Assembly (NCBI GenBank): GCA_034436355.1
Contig: DAOTVQ010000035.1
Span: 122,392 to 186,391 of the forward strand
Length of the DNA stretch: 64,000 bases
Reading direction: 5' to 3'
Source: CP2-2F sp034436355
Lineage (GTDB): Bacteria > Chloroflexota > Anaerolineae > Aggregatilineales > UBA2796
The position numbers were made by a program, and so were the translations under genes. The notes beneath the pieces are model-generated. The model did no database searches and had not been told where the DNA came from. It saw only the letters and a program-made list of their open reading frames with translations. Positions 25,065 to 32,510 of the stretch are shown piece by piece. Position 1 is the first letter of the stretch, and each line of letters opens with the position of its first letter.

Positions 25065-26270
25065 ATGAACTTCGCACGGGATTTAACAGCCGCCGAGATT
25101 ATCGCGCTAGGTGAAGCGCACATCGTCAAGACCTACAAGCGCCCGCCGATGGTGCTTTCGCACGGGCGCGGCGTGCAAACATGGGATACAGAAGGGCGCG
25201 AATACCTCGATTTTGCGGCGGGCATCGCCGTGAACGCGCTTGGTCACGCCGATGCGGGCATGGTGGCAGTGCTGGCAGAGCAGGCAGCCAAACTGACGCA
25301 CACCAGCAATTTGTACTACAGCCTGCCGCAGATTGCGCTTGCCGAAAAGCTGACGGCGCACAGCTTCGCAGATCGCGTCTTTTTCACCAACAGCGGCACG
25401 GAAGCCAATGAGGCAGCGATCAAGTTTGCGCGTAAGTATGCGCGCACAGCACACACCGCAGCCGACAAAACGCAGATCGTCTGCTTTGATCATGCCTTTC
25501 ACGGGCGCACAATGGGATCGCTATCCCTGACGCCGAAAGAAGCCTATCAGGCGCCGTTCCGTCCGCTGATGCCTGATGTGATCGTCCTGCCGTTTAACGA
25601 CGCGGCGGCGCTGGAGCAGATCACAGAGCGCGCCTGTGCCGTGTTCATCGAGCCGATTCAAGGTGAGGGCGGCATTCACGCGGCAGCGCCTGACTTTCTG
25701 CGTGCGCTGCGAGCGCGCTGCGATCAGGTGGGCGCGCTGCTGGTCTTTGATGAGGTGCAGTGTGGCTTAGGGCGCACAGGTGATCTGTGGGCGCACACGG
25801 AGAGCGGCATCACGCCTGACATGATGTCGCTTGCCAAGCCCTTGGCAGGCGGCTTGCCGATTGGCGCACTCCTCGCAACCGAACAAGTTGCCGCAGCGCT
25901 CAGCTACGGTGATCACGGCAGCACGTTTGCCGGCAGCCCACTGATCACGGCGGTGGCGAACTACGTCTTTGATCGGATCAGCGCACCGCCTTTTCTTGCC
26001 CATGTGAAGGCGGTGGGCAGCTACCTGAAAGAGCGCTTAGAGGAAATCAACAGCCCGAAGATCAAAGAAGTGCGTGGGCGTGGGCTGATGCTTGGTGTGG
26101 AATTCACGGGCGAGCTGGCGGGCAGCGTGGTTGAGCAAGGCTACGCGCACGGCTTGTTGCTGGTGGGTTCTGGCACGCATGTGCTGCGCGTCATTCCGCC
26201 GCTGATCGTCAGCGAGCGCGAGTGCGATAGCTTTGCCGAGCGCCTGACGGCAATCTTGGCGAAGGTGTAA
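25065..26270 (+). CDS. argD: acetylornithine aminotransferase
   Basis: A 401-residue class-III PLP aminotransferase. Conserved blocks: DTEGREYLDFAAGIAVNALG, HTSNLYYSLPQ, FFTNSGTEANEAAIKFARKY, CFDHAFHGRTMGSLSLT, EPIQGEGGIHAA, LLVFDEVQCGLGRTG and the PLP-Lys in SLAKPLAGGLPIGA. It makes N-acetylornithine from the ArgC product with glutamate as donor. AGGAAGG precedes the ATG 12 bases after argB. A toxin-antitoxin remnant starts 1 base after its stop. Confidence 0.96.
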   Translation: MNFARDLTAAEIIALGEAHIVKTYKRPPMVLSHGRGVQTWDTEGREYLDFAAGIAVNALGHADAGMVAVLAEQAAKLTHTSNLYYSLPQIALAEKLTAHSFADRVFFTNSGTEANEAAIKFARKYARTAHTAADKTQIVCFDHAFHGRTMGSLSLTPKEAYQAPFRPLMPDVIVLPFNDAAALEQITERACAVFIEPIQGEGGIHAAAPDFLRALRARCDQVGALLVFDEVQCGLGRTGDLWAHTESGITPDMMSLAKPLAGGLPIGALLATEQVAAALSYGDHGSTFAGSPLITAVANYVFDRISAPPFLAHVKAVGSYLKERLEEINSPKIKEVRGRGLMLGVEFTGELAGSVVEQGYAHGLLLVGSGTHVLRVIPPLIVSERECDSFAERLTAILAKV

Positions 26271-26271
26271 A

Positions 26272-26551
26272 ATGCCAATGTTATTTGTATTTCGAACCCA
26301 TGCTTTGGAACGTATGGTCGAACGAAATATATCGCAGGAGGCTGTAGAACACGCAGCATGGAGAGACCATTCGAGAATATCCTGATGATACGCCATTTCC
26401 TAGTCGTCTTGTTTTAGGTTGGTTGGAAGAACGCCCTATACATGCAGTGATTGCTGAAGACTCAGACGGTATGGTTGTTTATGTAATCACTGTCTATGAA
26501 CCTGATCCGAATCTGTGGGAAGCGGATTTCAAAAGGAAGAAAACACCATGA
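26272..26551 (+). pseudogene. DUF4258 toxin-like gene, frameshifted
   Basis: The frame from ATG 26272 encodes THALERMVERNISQEAVEH and stops at TGA 26383-26385. The frame one base on continues with HGETIREYPDDTPFPSRL and VLGWLEERPIHAVIAE, DGMVVYVITVYEPDPNLWE, ending in TGA 26549-26551. Joined, these make an almost full-length DUF4258 protein (about 90 residues), a small RelE/MqsR-like family usually encoded just before YgiT-type antitoxins. The shift lies at about 26353-26358 (one extra or two missing bases). Base composition is clearly A+T-richer than in the arg genes. It is either a real inactivation or a sequencing error. Confidence 0.8.
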
Positions 26552-26793
26552 GATGTATCGTTTGTAAGCAAGGCGAAACACGGTTGGGCAAAAAGACGGT
26601 AACGCTAGAACGTGGCAACACAATTCTGGTTCTGAAAAATGTTCCCGCGCATATTTGTGAAGACTGTGGCGAGCCTTATTTCGAGTCAGCCATCACTGCT
26701 GATATGTTAAGACTAGCTGATGAAGCTGTTCAGGCTGGCGTTCAGCTTGAAGTGCGTGAATATCAACCAATCAACTCAACTGTTCAGGAATAG
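26548..26793 (+). CDS. YgiT/MqsA-type zinc-finger antitoxin
   Basis: An 81-residue protein starting ATG 26548 (AAAAGGAAG upstream), overlapping the toxin-like frame by ATGA. It has the two CxxC pairs of YgiT proteins (MRCIVCKQG and HICEDCGEPYFE) that bind zinc, and a short C-terminal helix. It is too short for the full MqsA DNA-binding domain, as is usual for partners of DUF4258 proteins. Intact although its toxin partner appears broken. It sits in the arg operon, 11 bases before argG. Confidence 0.85.
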   Translation: MRCIVCKQGETRLGKKTVTLERGNTILVLKNVPAHICEDCGEPYFESAITADMLRLADEAVQAGVQLEVREYQPINSTVQE

Positions 26794-26804
26794 AGAAACA
26801 CACC

Positions 26805-28079
26805 ATGTCCCGACAACATCCGCAGTATAAAAAAGTCATCCTCGCCTACAGTGGCGGTCTGGATACATCCGTGATCGTGCCTTGGCTGCGCGAAACCTAC
26901 AACGTCGAAGTGATCTGCTTCACTGCCGATCTCGGTCAGCAGGAAGAACTGGACGGGCTGGACGAAAAGGCAAAGAAGAGCGGCGCCAGCAAGCTGATCA
27001 TCCGCGATCTGCGCCGCGAATTCCTGACCGACTTCATCTTGCCGACGCTGCGTGCTGGCGCCATCTATGAGCGCGATTACCTGCTTGGCACATCCTTTGC
27101 CCGTCCGCTGATTGCCAAACATATGGTTGAAGTGGCAGAACAAGAAGGCGCAGACGCTGTGGCGCACGGTGCCACCGGCAAAGGCAACGATCAGGTGCGC
27201 TTTGAAGTCAGCGTGATGGCGCTTAACCCGAAGTTGGGCATTATTGCGCCGTGGCGCGATGATAAGTGGTTCATCCGCAGCCGTGAAGATGCTATCGAAT
27301 ACGCTGAGGAACGCGGCATCCCGATCAGCGCTACGCTCAAATCTATCTACAGCCGCGACCGCAACCTGTTCCACATGAGCCATGAAGGCGGCTTGCTGGA
27401 GAACCCTTGGGCAAAGCCTGAGGAAAGCATGTTCACCTTGACGACCAGCCCACAAGCAGCCCCTGATCACACCGAGTCCATTGAGATCAGCTTTAAGGAA
27501 GGCGTGCCAGTTGCCCTTGACGGCGCCCCAATGGACATCCTCGATTTGTTCATTGCCCTGAACGATTTGGGCGCAAAGCACGGCGTTGGGCGCGTGGATA
27601 TGGTCGAAAATCGGTTGGTTGGCATGAAATCACGCGGTGTTTACGAAACGCCCGGCGGCACAATCCTCTACAAAGCGCACCAGGCGCTAGAGAGCATCTG
27701 CCTTGATAAAGCGACGCTGCATACCAAACTCGGTTTGGCGATCAAATATGCCGAGTTGGTCTACAACGGGCAGTGGTACAGCACACTGCGCGAGGCGTTG
27801 GATGCCTTCGTGAGCATTACACAGCGCACCATGACGGGCGATGTGCGAATTGAGCTCTATAAGGGCAACGTGATCGTCAGCGGGCGGCGTTCGCCGTTCA
27901 GCCTCTACCGTGAGGACTACGCTTCCTTTGGGCAAATGGATGTCTACGATCAGCAAGATGCGGAAGGCTTCATCAATCTGTTTGGCTTGCCCAACAAGAT
28001 TGAGGCACTGATTGCCCAAGAGGGCGGCGGGCGCAGCCGCTACGCCTCGCCCGATTACAGCCGCTTCAAGCGCGATTAA
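26805..28079 (+). CDS. argG: argininosuccinate synthase
   Basis: A 424-residue ATP-dependent ligase that joins citrulline and aspartate. ATP pyrophosphatase motif AYSGGLDTSVIVPWLRE at the N-terminus, then ERDYLLGTSFARPLIAK, AHGATGKGNDQVRFE, PWRDDKWFIRSREDAIEYA, NLFHMSHEGGLLENP, GRVDMVENRLVGMKSRGVYE and TPGGTILYKAHQALE are present. argF, argH and argJ/argA are not in the window. It ends 36 bases before a perfect hairpin that separates it from the convergent dcd. Confidence 0.97.
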   Translation: MSRQHPQYKKVILAYSGGLDTSVIVPWLRETYNVEVICFTADLGQQEELDGLDEKAKKSGASKLIIRDLRREFLTDFILPTLRAGAIYERDYLLGTSFARPLIAKHMVEVAEQEGADAVAHGATGKGNDQVRFEVSVMALNPKLGIIAPWRDDKWFIRSREDAIEYAEERGIPISATLKSIYSRDRNLFHMSHEGGLLENPWAKPEESMFTLTTSPQAAPDHTESIEISFKEGVPVALDGAPMDILDLFIALNDLGAKHGVGRVDMVENRLVGMKSRGVYETPGGTILYKAHQALESICLDKATLHTKLGLAIKYAELVYNGQWYSTLREALDAFVSITQRTMTGDVRIELYKGNVIVSGRRSPFSLYREDYASFGQMDVYDQQDAEGFINLFGLPNKIEALIAQEGGGRSRYASPDYSRFKRD

Positions 28080-28114
28080 CCATATTGCCGCCAAAGCAGC
28101 GAAACACAGCCTGT

Positions 28115-28134
28115 GGGCGGGATGAATCCCGCCC
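28115..28134. terminator. palindromic hairpin between argG and dcd
   Basis: GGGCGGGAT and ATCCCGCCC pair perfectly (9 bp) around GA. Lying between two convergent genes, it may act as a two-way terminator although no T-run is present. The dcd stop follows at once. The same core recurs at 30504 and 32466. Confidence 0.55.
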
Positions 28135-28695
28135 CTACTCCACACGCGGCAGCGTTACGCCGGTTTGCCCCTGATATTTGCCCTTGCGCTGCGCGTAGTT
28201 CACTTCGCACAGCTCGTCACCTTGCAAGAACAGCACCTGTCCGATGCCTTCATTGGCATAGATGACGGCTGGCAGCGGCGTTGTGTTAGAAATCTCCAGC
28301 GTGATGAAGCCTTCCCAAGCAGGCTCTAGCGGCGTGACGTTCAGCACCAAGCCGCAGCGCGCATAGGTGCTTTTGCCCATCACAATGGCGAGCGTATCAG
28401 GCGGCATACGGAAGTATTCCACTGTGCGCCCAAGCGCAAAGGAGTTCGGCGGAATGATGCAGCGCTCGCCCTGAAAGACGAACATTGAGCGCTCGTCCAT
28501 CGCCTTCGGATCGACAACGGTATTGTAAGGATTGGGCGTGAAGATGCGAAATTCATCGGCGATGCGAATATCATAGCCATAGCTGGAAAGCCCATAGCTG
28601 ATGACGCTGCCGCGCACCTGTTCCGCCACAAAGGGCGTGATCATACCGTGTTCTTGCGCCATGTGGCGTATCCAGCGGTCTGCTTTAAGTCCCAT
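28135..28695 (-). CDS. dcd: dCTP deaminase
   Basis: A 186-residue trimeric enzyme of the dUTPase fold that makes dUTP from dCTP. Motifs SSYGYDIRIADEFRIF, ERCIIPPNSFALGRTVEYF, MGKSTYARCGLVLNVTPLEP, WEGFITLEISNTTPLP and NEGIGQVLFLQGDE are all conserved; the family's catalytic Glu lies in TLEISN. I chose ATG 28695 (MGLKADRWIRHMA, the usual family start) over TTG 28704. It starts 5 bases after the argS stop with GGGGAG upstream. Confidence 0.95.
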   Translation of the reverse strand: MGLKADRWIRHMAQEHGMITPFVAEQVRGSVISYGLSSYGYDIRIADEFRIFTPNPYNTVVDPKAMDERSMFVFQGERCIIPPNSFALGRTVEYFRMPPDTLAIVMGKSTYARCGLVLNVTPLEPAWEGFITLEISNTTPLPAVIYANEGIGQVLFLQGDELCEVNYAQRKGKYQGQTGVTLPRVE

Positions 28696-28700
28696 GTGCG

Positions 28701-30419
28701 TCAATTCTCCCCTACTGAAGTTTCGGCGTCGGCGGGCTGCGGCTCAGGCTTGGTGCGGCGCTCCATCTCGTCAGGGGCAGACATGCCCATCAGTGCCAGC
28801 AAACGGGCAAAAACAACCTTCGCCGCTTTGTAGAAGCGCAGGCGTGCGGCAGCCATCGCAGGCGGTAGTTCTTCCTGATCGCTGATCACGCGCACACGGT
28901 CGTAGACGGGATGGAACATGCCCGCCAAATCAAGGGCAAAAATGGCGATTGCCTGCGGCTGCATCTCCGCAACGGCACGGGCGATCACCTCTGGCGTCTC
29001 CAGCATCTTCTTGAGCAGCGCTAACTCATCGCCGCCCAGCAAGCTGAGATCAGCGTTCTCATCGCTGATGCCGCGCTCTGCGGTGCGCCGCAAAATGCCG
29101 GCACAGCGTACATGCGCGTTCTGAATGCGGTAGACAGGATTTTCGTCGCCTTGCGAGCGCGCCAAATCCAGATCAAAGTTCATGGCAGTGTTCGGGCTCT
29201 GCGCCAGCATGAAGTAGCGCACGGCATCGGCGCCCACGTCGTCAATCAGTTCGTCCAGTTCCACGAAATCGCCGCGCCGTGTGGACATGCGCCGCGTTTC
29301 GCCGCCTTCCACTAACTCCACCATCTGATGAATGATCGTCCGCACGCAAGACGGATCGTAGCCGAGCGCCTTCACGCCGAGCAGCACTTGCGGCGCGGTG
29401 GCGGCATGGTCTGCACCGAAGACATCCACCACCAGATCAAAGCCGCGATCCAGTTTGTTTTTGTGGTACGCCATGTCCGGCAGGCGGTAGGTTGGCTCGC
29501 CGCTGCGCTTCACAATGACGCGATCTTTTTCGTCGCCCAATGCCGTAGATTTGAACCACAGTGCGCCTTCTTGCTCATAGACATAGCCGCGCTCGCGCAG
29601 GGCGGCAATCGTCTCTTCCACCGCGCCTTCTTCATAAAGGCTCTGCTCTAGGAAGAATTCATCATGCACGATGTTGACACGGCGCATACTATTCTTCAGG
29701 CGGTAGAAAATGCTCTCTGAGGCAAGCTGACGGAAGCGCTCCATTGGCGCATCGCTGAGCGTATCGCCGTAGATGGCAGCCAGCACCGCCGCAATCATGC
29801 GGATATACTGCCCTTTGTAACCTTTTTCAGGGAAGCTGTGCGGCAGCCCTAGCATTTCTAGGTAGCGCGCCTGCACACTAGCGCCGAGGATGTTCATCTG
29901 CTGTCCGGCGTTGTTGTAGTAATATTCACGGGTGACGTTGTAGCCCATTGCCACCAGCAGGTTAGCGATGGTATCGCCCAGCACGCCGCCGCGAATGCGA
30001 TGTACGCTTAGCGGGCCGGTTGGGTTGGCGCTCACATACTCTACCTGAGCGCGCTTGCCCGCGCCATCATCCTGCTGAAAGACGCGCTCACCAGCGGCAA
30101 GGATGTATTCCACTTGCGCGGCAAGCCACGCCTGATCTAGGCGGAAGTTAATGAAGCCGGGCGGCGCGATCTCAGCAGCGGCGATGAAAGGCGCTGCGGG
30201 CAGATGGGCGCGCACAATCTCCGCAACCTGCATGGGTGGCTTGCCTACCAACTTTTGCACTTGCAAGGCAACCGCAGAGGCATAATCGCCATGCTCAGGG
30301 CGTTTAGGCGGGTCAATTTTCAGATCAGGGATGGGAAAGGTGGGTAAACTGCCATCGGCTTGGGCGTTGGCAAGTGCTTGGCGCACGACCGCGGCAAATT
30401 CAATCGGTAAGGGCTTCAC
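28701..30419 (-). CDS. argS: arginyl-tRNA synthetase
   Basis: A 572-residue class-I synthetase that charges tRNA-Arg. The N-terminal Add-1 domain (IVRAHLPAAPFIAAAEIAPP) is followed by VEYVSANPTGPLSVHRIRGG (HIGH-like motif as SVHRIRG), YYYNNAGQQMNILGASVQAR, SGEPTYRLPDMAYH, VFGADHAATAPQVLLGVKAL, MSTRRGDFVELDELIDDVGA (the KMSK equivalent MSTRRGD) and the anticodon-binding helices. Start GTG, with GGAG upstream. Its product reads the same Arg-tRNA pool that the leader peptide at 23063 senses. Confidence 0.97.
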   Translation of the reverse strand: MKPLPIEFAAVVRQALANAQADGSLPTFPIPDLKIDPPKRPEHGDYASAVALQVQKLVGKPPMQVAEIVRAHLPAAPFIAAAEIAPPGFINFRLDQAWLAAQVEYILAAGERVFQQDDGAGKRAQVEYVSANPTGPLSVHRIRGGVLGDTIANLLVAMGYNVTREYYYNNAGQQMNILGASVQARYLEMLGLPHSFPEKGYKGQYIRMIAAVLAAIYGDTLSDAPMERFRQLASESIFYRLKNSMRRVNIVHDEFFLEQSLYEEGAVEETIAALRERGYVYEQEGALWFKSTALGDEKDRVIVKRSGEPTYRLPDMAYHKNKLDRGFDLVVDVFGADHAATAPQVLLGVKALGYDPSCVRTIIHQMVELVEGGETRRMSTRRGDFVELDELIDDVGADAVRYFMLAQSPNTAMNFDLDLARSQGDENPVYRIQNAHVRCAGILRRTAERGISDENADLSLLGGDELALLKKMLETPEVIARAVAEMQPQAIAIFALDLAGMFHPVYDRVRVISDQEELPPAMAAARLRFYKAAKVVFARLLALMGMSAPDEMERRTKPEPQPADAETSVGEN

Positions 30420-30442
30420 GGGTTGCTTGATCTCCGAAAGGT

Positions 30443-30468
30443 GCTACAAACTTGCGGCTGATTGTAGC
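30443..30468 (-). promoter_or_regulatory. inverted repeat and -10 in the argS upstream region
   Basis: GCTACAA (30443-30449) and TTGTAGC (30462-30468) are perfect inverted 7-base arms 12 bases apart. On the minus strand the distal arm contains TACAAT, a plausible -10 element. The repeat is either an operator at the promoter or a hairpin at the start of the argS mRNA. No T-box sequence is present. Confidence 0.4.
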
Positions 30469-30503
30469 GCATTCTGAAGGTGAGGTGAAGGCTGTTTGGG
30501 TGG

Positions 30504-30526
30504 TGGGGCGGGATTTACCCCGCCCA
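30504..30526. repeat. GGGCGGG palindrome, downstream of the 30545 gene
   Basis: TGGGGCGGG and CCCGCCCA form an 8-bp stem with one bulged G around a short A/T-rich loop. It lies 19 bases beyond the stop of the first peptide-binding protein and is the second of three similar palindromes in 4.4 kb. Probable transcript-end structure. Confidence 0.5.
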
Positions 30527-30544
30527 CAGAGTTAGCAGCGCCGC

Positions 30545-32326
30545 TTAGCTGCCGCGTGCGGCAAGCTGTGCAGCTTGGTCAATGCGGCGTGATTCCCAGT
30601 GCGGACCGCCAAACAGTCCATCCGTCTCAAAGAAGGCAGTGTACCAGGGCTTCACAGCGAAGATGTCTATATCGAGGAAGAGTGGCATGATCGGGAACTC
30701 GCCCTCATAGCCAAAGAGCAGTTCTTCCACCTCACGGTAGAGTTGGCGGCGCACTTCCGGATCGCTCTCACGGGCAGCCCTATCAATCCTGCCGTCAATT
30801 TGCTCACTGCACGGGCGCGAGTCAATCTCGCAGCTTAGCACGTCATGCAGCCAGTTGTGCGAGTCGGGATAGTCGGGCAGCCAGTTAATCAGGTAGAGAT
30901 GGGGGCGCTCATTGGCGGGTGTGTTCAGGCTAATTGTCTTAAGCAGCACGGTGAATTCTGCCTGCTCCAGCACCAACGTTTCGCGTGGGCAGCCCAAAAC
31001 GGTGTTGATGACGTTCTGCATATATTCACCCCACTGCGTGCGGCGCGGCGTGCTAAGCAGGGTGATGGTTGGAAAGCCCTCGCAGTTGGGATAGCCCGCC
31101 TTCGCCAACTCTGAGCGTGCAAAGTCGGGATCGAAGCCGGGCGTATCGGGCTGCCCGATGCCCACTTCATTGATCGGCACTGCACCGAAGATGCCCGGCG
31201 GCACGAAATGCGCCATTGGCACGCCGCTGCCGTTCAGCATCTCGGTGACGAACGTTTGACGGTCGAGCATGGCGCTGAACGCACGCCGCACATGCACATT
31301 ATCAAAAGGCGGCTTATCGTAGTAGAAGCCGAAGTAGAAGACGGCAAGGTCGCTGATTTGGCGCAGTTCAGCACGGCGTGCCTCATCTTGGCGAACGGCG
31401 GCTAATTCAGCCTCTGGCACATCAGATATATCGATCTGATTGGATTGGTAGAGCGACCAGATCGTGCCACCGTCATTGACGACAAGCGTGCTGATGCGCT
31501 CAAGGTTGCCGCCGTAGGAATCGTGGACTTCCACGTAGAGCGGATTCTTGATGAACACGCGGCTGACGGGCTTATCCCACTCTTGCAGCAGGAAGGCGCC
31601 GTTGGTCACGATGTTGCCCGGCTCCGTCCACTGATCGCCGAATTCTTCAATGGTTTCGCGTGGTGTGGCGCGGAAAATCCACATGCTGCTGGCGGGCAGG
31701 AAGAAGCCGAGCGCGGCTTGCAGGGTGACCTCAAGCTGTGTGTCGCTCAGGGCGCGCACACCGATCTGCTCGAAGTCTTCCGTCATGATCTGGTCAGCTT
31801 CTTTGTTAAAGACGGCGGCACAGCCTTGGATGATGGAAGCAGCGATGTTGCTATAGTAGCTGCCCAAGCGCGGATCGCAGCCGCGCCGAATGCCATATAC
31901 AAAATCTTGGGCGGTCACCTTCCGCACTTCAACGGTCTCGCCGGTGGCAGGGTTATAACGCACCCACGGCACGTCATCGCGCAGAGTGAACGTCCATACA
32001 TCGCCCGCCTCGTTCGATTCCCAACGGGTGGCAAGTTCGGCGCGAATGGTGTTCGTCTGTGGGTCAAAATCGGTCAGCCCTAAAAAGAGGTTTTCAATAA
32101 TTTGGATAGAGGCGGTATCTTGCGCAACTTGTGGGTCAAGGGTGGCGATTAAGCCAGTGGAGGCGGTGTAGAGGGTGACGGGTTCAGTGTTTTGCAGCAG
32201 TGGGCTGCTCAAGATGAGGCGGCTTTCGCCTTGCTGTGCCGCACTGACCGCGTTCAGTGGTGCAAGGGCAAGCATCACTAACACAGCCAACAGGCACAGA
32301 CGTGCAGTAAGCATCCTTAAGCGCAT
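30545..32326 (-). CDS. peptide/solute-binding protein of ABC transporter (SBP family 5), copy 1
   Basis: A 593-residue periplasmic/extracellular solute-binding protein of the DppA/OppA family. Signal peptide about residues 1-30 (ends NAVSAAQQ), no lipobox Cys. Family features: IQIIENLFLGLTDFDP, TFTLRDDVPWVRYNP, NVHVRRAFSAMLDRQTFV (the family's 'vR.A...aidr' block), FVPPGIFG and YPDSHNWLHDVL. It normally delivers oligopeptides to a membrane permease, but no permease or ATPase genes are next to it. It is a close paralogue of the next gene (shared ends HWESRRIDQAAQLAARG). Confidence 0.92.
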   Translation of the reverse strand: MRLRMLTARLCLLAVLVMLALAPLNAVSAAQQGESRLILSSPLLQNTEPVTLYTASTGLIATLDPQVAQDTASIQIIENLFLGLTDFDPQTNTIRAELATRWESNEAGDVWTFTLRDDVPWVRYNPATGETVEVRKVTAQDFVYGIRRGCDPRLGSYYSNIAASIIQGCAAVFNKEADQIMTEDFEQIGVRALSDTQLEVTLQAALGFFLPASSMWIFRATPRETIEEFGDQWTEPGNIVTNGAFLLQEWDKPVSRVFIKNPLYVEVHDSYGGNLERISTLVVNDGGTIWSLYQSNQIDISDVPEAELAAVRQDEARRAELRQISDLAVFYFGFYYDKPPFDNVHVRRAFSAMLDRQTFVTEMLNGSGVPMAHFVPPGIFGAVPINEVGIGQPDTPGFDPDFARSELAKAGYPNCEGFPTITLLSTPRRTQWGEYMQNVINTVLGCPRETLVLEQAEFTVLLKTISLNTPANERPHLYLINWLPDYPDSHNWLHDVLSCEIDSRPCSEQIDGRIDRAARESDPEVRRQLYREVEELLFGYEGEFPIMPLFLDIDIFAVKPWYTAFFETDGLFGGPHWESRRIDQAAQLAARGS

Positions 32327-32465
32327 AACATCATCCTTTTCTAAAAAGTGACGCTGATCAGAAGCACTTTACTATATAGGTAATAAAACATGCAACGGAT
32401 TGTGATTCGTCAAGCTGACCAAGTGGTAGCTTTTTAGGCGTGTTGAGTAGACCATTGGGAATCAA

Positions 32466-32491
32466 CACGGGCGGGAGTGCTCCCGCCCGTG
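32466..32491. terminator. perfect 12-bp palindromic hairpin after the second binding-protein gene
   Basis: CACGGGCGGGAG and CTCCCGCCCGTG pair perfectly around TG, 20 bases beyond the stop of the minus-strand gene ending at 32511. There is no T-run. It shares the GGGCGGGA core with the hairpins at 28115 and 30504 and probably ends the upstream gene's transcript or separates expression of the two paralogues. Confidence 0.55.
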
Positions 32492-32510
32492 CCTTTAGCA
32501 GCTGTGCTGC

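Noticed and set aside
26541..26807. ACACCATG repeated at the antitoxin and argG starts as an insertion target duplication
   Set aside because: Only 8 bases are shared and both copies include a ribosome-binding/start region, so chance or similar function explains it.
30420..30544. T-box riboswitch upstream of argS
   Set aside because: The conserved T-box sequence (TGGNACCGCG type) and a terminator are absent.
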